The position numbers and the translations under genes were made by a program. From Sipunculus nudus (lineage: Eukaryota; Annelida; Sipuncula; Golfingiida; Sipunculidae): 64,000 bases of DNA. Below, one piece after another: positions 11,111-20,989 of the stretch. Within the stretch, counting starts at the first letter, position 1; each line of letters opens with the position of its first letter. The notes beneath the pieces are model-generated. The model was not told where the DNA came from, made no database searches, and saw only the letters and a list, made by a program, of their open reading frames with translations. The DNA is taken from positions 76,563,056 through 76,627,055 of the forward strand of contig CM049310.1 in the NCBI GenBank assembly GCA_026874595.1. The letters are read 5' to 3'.

Positions 11111-11194
11111 ACTAGAGCTTTACCCATTATTTCTACATGGCACCTGTGATATCCTGGCTCTTGATGAGCGATTACGAGAAATTGAGAGAATATA

Positions 11195-11352
11195 TTTATT
11201 TGGTTTCGAAAAGGGCGCGGGGTTGCGACACAAAAGTACTCCGAGGACAGCAGCCACACGAGAATCTATCTGAGTTTTGTCGAAAGGGAGATTGTATCGG
11301 CAAAATCTTAGAGCGGAATAACGCTATTTCAGAACCACGCCCAATTCCTCAA
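11195..11352 (+). repeat. Dispersed repeat R5, copy 3
   Basis: It shares GGGCGCGGGGTTGCGACA, TACTCCGAGGACA and GCGGAATAACGCTATTTCAG with 8500-8745 and, in reverse complement, with 17788-17965. The plus-strand frame at 11137-11403 runs over it but is not conserved as a frame in the other copies. Confidence 0.6.
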
Positions 11353-12033
11353 ATCCATCATTGCAATACCAGGCAAGAGAAACATACTCAGTTTGATATA
11401 TGATCATACCGAGGTAAATCAAAACATATTCCTGCATTTCAAAGATATTGAAATGATCATATTCTTTTCTAAAATACCAGACCGTAAATAGGTAAATTTT
11501 ACTATTGAAATGTTTAATTTTTATTATTTATTTTTTATTTTTATAAATGTTAACAGTATTTCAGGGATGAAGTGCAAAGTTGGTATAAAAATAATTACCT
11601 ATATTACAGGTAGTAACATGCAGTAGTGAAGTTTTAACACTGAATTAAATTAAAACTCACAAAGAGAAATAAATTCCACGTGTGAACAGGTTCCTGTGTG
11701 CAGATAATGTTGAATTTAATAAGACAACATAAATATTATTCCGTGACAGTGATACGCAACCACACCACGTATCCTTGTGTTTGATGCACCCCTTCAGAGC
11801 TTTAGATTTCTTTTACAAACCGAGTCTTCGTTTTCTGCCTCGTGCCATCAGTCTGAGGAAACTGCGTCATCACAAAGCGCATGATGAAACCACTGAAACA
11901 AACAGACGAGGCGGCTGGGATTCCTCAGACTTTTTTTTTCTTGAAATGAACAATGACTCGTCATAGTCGTTGATTTCTACTTGATATATCATTTTGGCGT
12001 TCGGTGTTTATGACGTCACGTCATAGGGGGTGG
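11353..12033. other. AT-rich unassigned sequence
   Basis: No gene recognised. A CRE-like TGACGTCACGTCA sits at 12011-12023 beside the G-run. Confidence 0.4.
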
Positions 12034-12064
12034 TGGTTTGGGGGGGGGGGGGGGTGGGGGGGGT
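12034..12064. repeat. Poly-G tract
   Basis: A G-run of about 30 bases broken by single T residues, immediately left of the large minisatellite. It could form a G-quadruplex. Confidence 0.9.
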
Positions 12065-12085
12065 AGCCGTATAAAGGATATTTAA

Positions 12086-13864
12086 ATGACGAGGAGAATC
12101 CAGAAGATATTGAATGACGAGGAGGATCCAGAAGATTTAAATGACGAGGAGGATCCAGAAGATATTGAATGACGAGGAGGATCCAGAAGATTTAAATGAC
12201 GAGGAGGATCCAGAAGATTTATATGACGAGGAGGATCCAGAAGATATTAAATGACGAGGAGGATCCAGAAGATATTGAATGACGAGGAGGATCCAGAAGA
12301 TATTGAATGACGAGGAGGATCCAGAAGATATTGAATGACGAGGAGGATCCAGAAGATATTGAATGACGAGGAGGATCCAGAAGATTTTAATGACGAGGAG
12401 GATCCAGAAGATTTAAATGACGAGGAGGATCCAGAAGATATTCAATGACGAAGAGGATCCAGAAGATTTAAATGACGAGGAGGATCCAGAAGATTTTAAA
12501 TGACGAGGAGGATCCAGAAGATTAAAATGACGAGGAGGATCCAGAAGATTTAAATGACGAGGAGGATCCAGAAGATATTGAATGACGAGGAGGATCCAGA
12601 AGATTTAAATGACGAGGAGGATCCAGAAGATTTAAATGACGAGGAGGATCCAGAAGATTTAAATGACGAGGAGGATCCAAAAGATTTAAATGACGAGGAG
12701 GATCCAGAAGTTTTTGAATGATGTGGTGGATCCTGAAGATATTAAATGACGAGGAGGATCCAGATGATTTAAATGACGAGGAGGATCAAGAAGAAATTGA
12801 ATGACGAGGAGGATCCAGAAGATTTAAATGACGAGGAGGATCCAGAAGATATTGAATGACGAGGAGGATCCAGAAGATTTTAATGACGAGGAGGATCCAG
12901 AAGATATTAAATAACGAGTAGGATCCAGAAGATTAAAATGACGAGGAGGATCCAGAAGATTTAAATGACGAAGAGGATCAAGAAGATATTGAATGACAAG
13001 GAGGATCCAGAAGATTTAAATGACGAGGAGGATCCAGAAGATATTGAATGACGAGGAGGATCCAGAAGATTTTAATGACGAGGAGGATCCAGAAGATATT
13101 AAATAACGAGTAGGATCCAGAAGATTAAAATGACGAGGAGGATCCAGAAGATATTGAATGACAAGGAGGATCCAGAAGATTTAAATGACGAGGAGGATCC
13201 AGAAGATTAAAATGACGAGGAGAATCCAGAAGATTTAAATGACGAGGAGGATCCAAAAGATTTATATGACGAGGAGGATCCAGAAGTTTTTGAATGATGT
13301 GGTGGATCCTGAAGATATTAAATGACGAGGAGGATCCAGATGATTTAAATGACGAGGAGGATCAAGAAGAAATTGAATGACGAGGAGGATCCAGAAGATA
13401 TTAAATGACGAGGAGGATCCAGAAGATATTGAATGATGAGGAGGATCCAGAAGATTTAAATGACGAGGAGGATCCAGAAGATTAAAATGACGAGGAGGAT
13501 CCAGAAGATTTAAATGACGAGGAGGATCCAGAAGATATTGAATGACAAGGAGGATCCAGAAGATTTAAATGACGAGGAGGATCCAGAAGATTTAAATGAG
13601 GAGGAGGATCCAGAAGATATTGAATGACGAAGAGAATCCAAAAGATTTAAATGACGAGGAGGATCCAGAAGATTTAAATGACGAGGAGGATCCAGAAGAT
13701 TTAAATGACGAAGAGAATCCAAAAGATTTAAATGACGAGGAGGATCCAGAAGATAGTGAATGACGTTGGCGGATACTGAAGATATTAAATGACGAGGAGG
13801 ATCCAGAAGATTTAAATGACGAGGAGGATCCAGAACATATTAAATGGCGAGGAGGATCCAGAAG
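12086..13864 (+). repeat. Large minisatellite, 27/28-bp GGATCC-containing unit, about 65 copies
   Basis: The unit is ATGACGAGGAGGATCCAGAA followed by GATTTAA (27 bp) or GATATTGA (28 bp). Most units hold one GGATCC. A 27-bp unit read in frame encodes the acidic nonapeptide NDEEDPEDL, but interspersed 28-bp units shift the frame and bring in TGA, so no long frame survives on the plus strand. Sub-blocks are duplicated: the variant TTTTTGAATGATGTGGTGG occurs at 12711 and 13287, and ATAACGAGTAGGATCC at 12911 and 13103. The array ends abruptly near 13864 in unique sequence. Confidence 0.97.
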
Positions 13865-14216
13865 GATCCATAATGTTTTACTTGGTTGACCAGATATAGA
13901 AAATTACCTGACACAGATTAGCCATAAGGTCACGTGATGAATCGATCCAAATAGTTCATATGATAAGGCGGATCAAGAATATTCTAGAGATTTTACCCGG
14001 ATAGGTCCAGTAACAACACTTAGAAAATTATAGCCATACACATAAACATACGGGCCATTTCATTTATATATTTACTCATGTGATATACATTTTTAGGGTG
14101 TCCAGAGAATCGTTATATTTACATTATAATTGCGGTTCGGTTACTTAGGGAATAAGCCGATAGGAGGTGAGGTGGCTGGATGTTATGTGTCCTAGTATCC
14201 TTCATTATGTATAAAA

Positions 14217-14678
14217 ATGCCCGTAAAAATGGCTCAATTTTCTTCAGGTATTAGAATGCTAGTTTATTTCATATACTGCATTAACAACGAAAAAAATTAT
14301 TCTCATATTTATTCTCAAAATGAAGTATTTAGGTTCAGGAAAAATATATTTAAATTCCAATCTACCTTTCCTACACCTTTCCTGCTCACCAAAATATTTC
14401 AGAAGAAATGTATAAATATATACAAGGCGGCTTTGAAACAACTAGTCTCAGTCTCCAAATACGCTGATTACTTACATATAATATGTGTATTGTTACTTTG
14501 TAAGTATTATTTTAACGAGGGAAAAAAGAAAGACTATATGTATACCTTCCCCAAGAGTTTAACACATGCGCGAAACGTATGTCTGTCACGATTCACCAAC
14601 CCTTGGTTGTATTACACCTGCAACAGTTCAAGAACAAAGGCGGCCCCAATACCAATGAATGACATTGACCCTCGGTAG
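14217..14678 (+). CDS. Unsupported 153-codon open frame
   Basis: This is the longest open frame in the window, starting ATGCCCGTAAAAATGG and ending TAG. The peptide is rich in K, N, I, Y and F, as expected from AT-rich DNA, with no signal peptide, membrane pattern or family motif that I recognise. Given base composition, a frame this long is only mildly unexpected over 64 kb and six frames. No splice or promoter evidence. I think it is more likely chance than a gene. Confidence 0.08.
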   Translation: MPVKMAQFSSGIRMLVYFIYCINNEKNYSHIYSQNEVFRFRKNIFKFQSTFPTPFLLTKIFQKKCINIYKAALKQLVSVSKYADYLHIICVLLLCKYYFNEGKKKDYMYTFPKSLTHARNVCLSRFTNPWLYYTCNSSRTKAAPIPMNDIDPR

Positions 14679-16082
14679 GAATAAAGAAATCTAAAAGTGG
14701 ATTCCTTTATATTAAAAACATATAAAGCTCATCTAGTTTACCTCTGAATTGTTTGTTGGGTGTTGCTTTCTCCTTCCACAAAAATTCATCAGAATTCGTG
14801 TATAACGTTTTGAGTTTAAACAAACGGTTGAGACAAACCCAACCAATGAAGTAACCAACCAACCATGGGGAAAAATACCTCGCCCCTGTACAGGAAAAGT
14901 AAAAAACGCAACTATTTTTGTATAGAACAGATTATATTTATCGAAGCGCAGCCCGCGACCTTGCATCTCGTGCGTTGCCCGTGGATACAACGTCATGTAT
15001 ATTTACGCTTGCGTGGATGATTAATGCAAATTATATGCAGAAAGCTTTACGGTCTACCCGCGCTTGTTTACACATCTTTAGTGTAATCCCAATCGTAGTT
15101 CAAAGGCCACAGGCTTATATCCTGCTTAAGTTGCCGCAGATGTCCCCTCCACAGCGTTAATCTCTACTCTTTATTAAACATCACGAACTGTAACTTGCAC
15201 TGAAATCCTCTTTCCGACCCGGGGGAAGGTTACTGCCGCCGTATGAGTTATTTGGCTCGCCCGTATCTGTAACACAAAAGCCAGTAAAAAATAAACCTTC
15301 CGTCTTCACACATTTTAAAGTGGATCGTAATCCTTTACTGCGCAACCCAATGCGTAAATAATGGAATTTGCGCTACTCTTTTATCTCATATCGACCTTAT
15401 TATAGTTCTTGATACGTTGCGCTATTATTCATACCTATCGGGGGGGTCCGCCATTTCTCTCCCAGTGTCTCATGCTTCCTCACGCCTTTTCGCGCATAAT
15501 AACTGCTCTTTTCAATAACCTTATCAGCAGGCGGGGAGAGTGGGTCACGTGACAACGTGTCCATCGTCTAGTTTGATCCGTCCCTTGAGAAATTACCATA
15601 AAGTTGTCCTGTATATCTTAAAGGAGCCTTTTTTCCCCTCAGTCGGAAAAAAACAGGAAAGGCGATCCAAGGATTATTTTTAGCTTTATCTGTTTTTTAA
15701 ACTTGTCACCTCCATGTACATTTTTAGTCGAAACGCAAGAAGATGTTAATTTTTATTCCGGCTATAATTATACGAGACTTTTTTTTATATCCACCTGTAA
15801 AGGAAATATTTGATGTTTGTGATATAGATTCTTTGCAACAATTTACAGCATGAATTAACTCTAATCTGAATTTTTTCGGCGAATGCGCCGCCATGTGTAA
15901 TTCATACAATATTACAAATTTTCTTTACCCCTTTACCAGTATAGTATGTTCAATATGATTTCACTGCTATATTTAACATTTAAATTCCACTGAAGTGAAT
16001 ACTTTTATTATTAAGACATAAATTGAAATTTAAAGCCACAGACTATTGTTTAATTATCAATCAGCACCAATTACCATTTTCT

Positions 16083-16200
16083 TTATAACCGGGCCATTAC
16101 ACCGAGGAACTCCCGAAAGGGGGTTCGTGAGTGAGTGAAACACGACTGTTGGGCACAGTCTCCCCATTAAGCCTGCAGAGCGCTCACCCTGGGTAGGGGC
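16083..16200 (+). repeat. Second copy of the CCGAGGAA..CCCGAAAGG repeat
   Basis: It shares ACACCGAGGAACTCCCGAAAGG-type sequence with 4200-4240. It also contains CTCACCCTGGGTAGGGGCTG. Probably SINE-related. Confidence 0.35.
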
Positions 16201-16621
16201 TGACTTTGCATCATTAACTGAATAAAAGTAATACTGGATAAAATGCTAAAGTCAAATGCAAAAGCTTGAATATCAAACATTTGCTATTAAAATCTAAATG
16301 CAAATGTACTTCTTAAGAGCTATCCTTGGAAAAGTAGAAAAAAATAATTAAGAATAAGTTAATATTTCTATATAATATATTATACTATGACTACATCAAC
16401 AGCTGCATAAATTGTTATTGATTACAAAGGTACATACATACCTTAATATTAAGTAGAGAAACCAGGTTTACATGCATTTATTAACTACGTTTGTATTTGC
16501 CTTTGATAATAATCAATTTCATTAAGATTTAAATTCGCTAGTATTCTGTCGGATTAGATATAATTAAACACTTCGGTTTTTATTAAAAATTACCTTGCCC
16601 ATTCTTACTATGATTTAGCAC

Positions 16622-16700
16622 CATTCCGTCCCTCTGACATTAGAGTGTCTACGACCAGCTTACTGACTGTCAGAGTGCCGCTACATCCTTAACAGCCTAA
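16622..16700 (-). repeat. Dispersed repeat R3, end fragment (reverse)
   Basis: The reverse complement reads GGATGTAGCGGCACTCTGACAG then AAGCTGGTCGTAGACACTCTAATG, matching the right ends of the R3 copies at 36560-36920 and 45440-45790. Confidence 0.6.
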
Positions 16701-16782
16701 TTATCAGTGTCGGGTTGTCACTGCTAACTATTATTCAACAAACAGAGCCTTCAGAATGACAAAATATGGATATCATACCAGT

Positions 16783-17420
16783 GATGGACATGCGTCCGCT
16801 TATTTTGGGACTCGGACTTGGACTCGAGGGTCCTGGACTTCGACTTGTACTCGGACTCGAATGTCCGGACTCTATAAATCTAAGCTAGTTCATCTTGAGT
16901 CCAACAGAAAAAATACCAAGAAATTAAAAATGCATATCAGGCAAAAAAAAAATAAAAGGTATGGTTCTCAGGGACCGCCCGCGTCAATTTTAACTCCCCG
17001 CGTCAAAAATTTTGATTTTGATTTTATCTTTCAAGAAGATAAAATAGTACAATTTATGTAGTGCTTTTATCTGTTTATAGCAAAAAATAATCTGTTATTT
17101 CATGCTTTATCTTGATCATGTGACATTTTTATAGAAACATACAAAAAAAGGTAAAAAAATACCGTCCACCCGCACTGATTCCTGAAAAAAATGCCTGAGA
17201 ATCATACCCTTTTTATATTTTGGCCTTACATAAAAAAAACTTTTAATACCAGGCTTTTAGCTTCGATTAGGAGTTAAATGTAATTTAACATTCAAGTAAA
17301 AAAGTATGTGCAAACTCGAAAAATACTTATGATAATCTCAAATTTCCATTTTAAATTGTATTGATAAGGAGATTTATACTTTACTTGGACTTGAACTCTA
17401 ACTAACGATTATCATCTGCT
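16783..17420 (+). mobile_element. GGACTC-rich hAT-like element, copy C, interrupted by another element
   Basis: It begins CCAGTGATGGACATGCG, followed by a GGACTC/GACTTG block up to 16910. The core motif (TACTTATGATAATCTCAAATTTCCATTTTAAA) reappears at 17327-17358 after a 290-bp insertion of family M1 (16938-17228). The right terminus is decayed near 17400. The nesting shows this copy is older than the M1 insertion. Confidence 0.6.
16938..17228 (+). mobile_element. Miniature inverted-repeat element M1, copy 1 (nested)
   Basis: The left end is AGGCAAAAAAAAAATAAAAGG then TATGGTTCTCAGGGACCGCCCGCG. The right end is CCTGAGAATCATACCC followed by a T/A tract and GGCCTT. The two ends are inverted repeats of about 35 bp. 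The interior (about 220 bp) is AT-rich and conserved with 50967-51310 and, reversed, with 23571-23908. No coding capacity. Confidence 0.8.
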
Positions 17421-17714
17421 TACCAGCAGATAACAGTGTATATACAAATTGCAGGTAGTAACTTATTATATTTGATACCATTTAAGAATACTGAATGCAT
17501 CCGTTCTGGATGAAAAAAAAACCCAGTTGATTAATCACTCATATGTAAATACTTAAACAAAGGCAATTAATGAATGAATACTTTAATCTGTAGATTTAAT
17601 GGATAATTTGATAAAAAAAGAATGTTTATGTGTGCAAACTCATTTCCTACAGCATAATTATTATTCTATCTCTGTTTAATATTCCTGGATCCTTGGTCTC
17701 TCAGCTATCCGAAA

Positions 17715-17731
17715 TTCTGGATCCGCCAATG
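17715..17731 (-). mobile_element. Isolated right terminus of a CAGTGGCGGATCCAG-type miniature element
   Basis: It reads TTCTGGATCCGCCAATG, the same terminus as at 26418 and 60126. No matching left end was found next to it. Confidence 0.4.
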
Positions 17732-17787
17732 TTAATAAACACACGGCTTGGAAAAGGGTTCAATAACCGTCTAGTGGACATGCACGT

Positions 17788-17965
17788 GTATGCAAATCTG
17801 GGCGTGGTTGCCAAAAAGCACTATTCCGCTCCAAAGTCAGGCGATACACCTCCAATTTGCCACCAACCTCTCTCCATAGATTTATTTTTGCCGACGTGAT
17901 GTCCTCGGAGCACATCCCCGAGCCCGTATAGAACCCTCACCCCGGGCAAAAAAAAAACCCGAATG
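17788..17965 (-). repeat. Dispersed repeat R5, copy 4 (reverse)
   Basis: The reverse complement contains GGGTGAGGGTTCTATACGGG, CTCCGAGGACATCACG and GGAGCGGAATAGTGCTTTTTGG, aligning with 11195-11352. Confidence 0.6.
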
Positions 17966-18544
17966 TCGAAATCCGGGTGATGGAGACCAAAGAGTAGATA
18001 TACTAAAAGGATATAAGTGAGGTCCGCTATTTTTAAGAACAAGGCTATATTTACGGCTTGAAGAAACGCGTGTAACACACTCTCAGAAAAACAGGTTCTT
18101 GATCGCTTTTTCAATAACCCAAATGGTTCAATATAGATTCATGGTGCATCCTGGAATCTTTTTCCCCTTTAAAAGTTCCACCTGGACTCGTCAGGGAGCT
18201 TGAAACGGCTGAGGTTCCATGTTGAACCTGTATGTATGGTGACCGGATGTTCCGATTACTGGATTTCATTTGAAAAATAGGGTCATGCGTCGATGGAAAG
18301 TCAGTGTTAGTTCTATTTTGACCGATATGTATTTAATTAATGTGTCTGCTTTAAGAAGGTGTATTGGATTTAGAAGAATGCACCCACTTAGGCTTTGTGA
18401 AGCACTCTCAATATATATTTCCCATAAATATTTCCACAAAATTTAAAAAAAGTTTGCGTTTTCAGGAACTTATTTATACAGAAATCAGCCTGAGAGGGAT
18501 AATTTTTAAACTGTTTTGCTAAAACTGTTATTTTTTTGCTATAA
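17966..18544. other. Unassigned sequence
   Basis: No gene recognised. Confidence 0.35.
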
Positions 18545-18550
18545 TTATTA

Positions 18551-18600
<50 letters not shown>
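18545..18600. repeat. (TTA)n microsatellite
   Basis: About 18 tandem TTA/TAT units with one early interruption. Confidence 0.95.
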
Positions 18601-20859
18601 AATGAAACATCATGACCAAACGAAAATCTATTTTATTATTTTGATTTCATTTAATAAATGTTCTAGCAGCTGAATTTTCCTGGACAGACAGAGACTATAT
18701 GCTTAGCTTGTGATGAGCTTGTATTCATCTGCAACAAACGATATTACGAATTTAAGAGGTACGGTATATCGTGTATGTCATCATTTGAACCACCACCAAC
18801 CAAATGATAAATATTAAATTCATATTGAATAAAAATAAAAATAAATAATACTGGTTCTTGTGTGATTTATCTGTGGAATTCCGTATTTTTCACGCTATAT
18901 ATTTTCAATATTCACTATAATTTCAAAGTTAAGTGATGTGTTCAAGAATACTGAAAAACTGTGATTTGAGTAAAATGAGCCAGATAAGAATACTACTTTT
19001 TACGACATGTTAAAAATATTTTGTTAAGTGCATGGTGTGTTCAGGAATACTGTATAAAGCTGTGGCTGGAGTAAAATCAGCCAGATAAAAGCAGTACTTT
19101 TTACGTCATTTTATACTGAAGGACAAGTACATCTGTCACATAAACAGCACTTGTGACAGTGGCTGATTGAATGTTGGTTTTGTAAATATATCAAAAAGTG
19201 GTAAAGATTATCTAAAAATATTGCTCCGTTCTGCCATATAAACTCCAAAAGAAAGCGTCCAAAATGGTAAAAAGTGTAAACTAAAAGCTCCGAATTAATG
19301 TTTCATTCTCTTTATTCTCTATTGTCGGATTGTCCTTGCTGTTATTTCTTCATAATTTACGACCGGAACACGGTCTTAGAATGTCAGAGAATACCTGATT
19401 GGCAGTTTATGGGTAATTTACGGCGCAACAGACTTTTGTGATTAAAAATCTAAATCATCATTGATTTCACTCTGTAAAAAAACTCGTGTGTCTTAAAAAT
19501 CGCGGAATTTCTTATAAAAAAGAAAAATATTAAAAGGGAAAGGGTTGTCATTGTACGGATTTTTTTTTAACGGGAAGGGATAGTTAATGGAGAGTTGTTC
19601 ATGCAGCGACATTTTCTTTCCCGCTTCTTTTAATTATATTAATTTTTCATAAATTTTGGTGTGTGTTTGGGAAGGGGGGGGGGGGGTGAGCTGCACTTTT
19701 TTTCATGGGGCTTTTTTTATGTTAGAAATTTAATTATAGCCATCGTTTCCGTCAACATATGCTGTTTCATGGTTATAAAAAAATTCGATTTCAGATTACA
19801 CCCACCCGGTAATCTGAAGTTGGGTTAAACTGATGTCGGATGTCAGGAGTATTCCTAGATGATTGGATACTAAGAGAAAAAAGGCTGCACGTTTTATTAT
19901 CGCTTTCCAGCATAAAAGTTCAGTCAAGGTCAATATTTGATTCTCAAACCAGTGTTTTTTTATTTGCTTAAGTGATTTTCTACTTTCTAATGATATATAT
20001 TTTAATTATCTACCGGAAATAATGATGTTCCTTATGACCTTTTTACCTTCAATATCACGATAATATCTAATACTTCATTTTATGAATGACATTATATATG
20101 TAATGGTAGAAATAAAAATCTAGTAGGATTTTAAATACTACTGGTAGAGATTAACATTTTATTTTCTACCAGTAGAATTGCAAATCTTACCATTGGAGAC
20201 CAGACCTTTCAGAGATAATAGAAATTTGGTGGAATTTGCTTATCTTCGCACAGCATGTTCTGACAGGCATTGTTCATATTATTTTAAGTATTTATTCAGT
20301 CATTACATATATTTAACTTTTTTTCATTACTTCTATACGCAGTGTCCTTATATTTGTAATACTAATTTGAAGTGTTGGAAAAATCAAATGATTAAGTATT
20401 GACATGTTGAAAAGTGGGAATGATGTGTTCATCCAAGTGGCCTAGGGATTCCTAAGATGTCTCCCGAAATAAATTGTAACGGACTTTTCAAACGTTGAGC
20501 CTATAAGGCTGATGTGCAGGCGCGAAGAGTTGTAAATTCATACTGTATATCGGTGGCGACAATACAGGGGGGGGGGGGGGTCAATGTAATCATCCCGCCC
20601 CCTCATATTTATATATTGGGAATGAATTACATTAATGATTAGAATAATAGATTTGGTTCTATATCTGAGTAAACCATGAAATATTATATATCCAAACCTG
20701 GTTTAGAATTAACATAAACTCGAAACATAATACCATTTTTATAAAACCTTATACTTGATTAAAATATATTTGAATGTAATTAAGTATATATATTTGAAAT
20801 GTGATTTAATAATATATATTATATATTTGAAATGTGCCATACAGACGCTTACAAGGTTT

Positions 20860-20862
<3 letters not shown>
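18601..20862. other. AT-rich unassigned sequence
   Basis: No gene recognised. It holds a loose tandem pair at about 18935-19110 (GTGTTCA(A/G)GAATACTG, then GAGTAAAATNAGCCAGATAA), G-runs near 19674 and 20569, and the lone TTTCAGATTAC..GGTAATCTGAAG palindrome at 19786-19825. A repeated ACTGGTAGA/TCTACCAGTAGA motif lies near 20140-20175, with related sequence near 21435-21510. Confidence 0.45.
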
Positions 20863-20904
<42 letters not shown>

Positions 20905-20912
20905 TATATATG

Positions 20913-20968
<56 letters not shown>

Positions 20969-20989
20969 TGTATATATATATATATATAC
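20863..20989. repeat. Long (TA)n microsatellite with TG/TACA interruptions
   Basis: About 125 bp of TA dinucleotides. It generates several Tyr/Ile repeat frames on both strands that are not genes. Confidence 0.97.

Larger units (their letters stand above)
13866..16620. other. Mostly single-copy sequence with an E-box-bearing GC-richer stretch
   Basis: No confirmed gene. A 153-codon frame at 14217-14678 is the longest in the window but lacks any domain. The part around 14930-15680 is richer in CpG than its surroundings and holds a perfect GTCACGTGAC palindrome (15544-15553). A short SINE-like fragment lies at 16083-16200. Confidence 0.45.

Noticed and set aside
13510-13722. 70-codon frame with LLDPPRHLN repeats
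   Set aside because: A reverse-strand by-product of the minisatellite; it closes wherever a 28-bp unit occurs.
12086-13864. CRISPR-like array
   Set aside because: Units are contiguous at 27/28 bp with no unique spacers, and the context is eukaryotic. It is a minisatellite.
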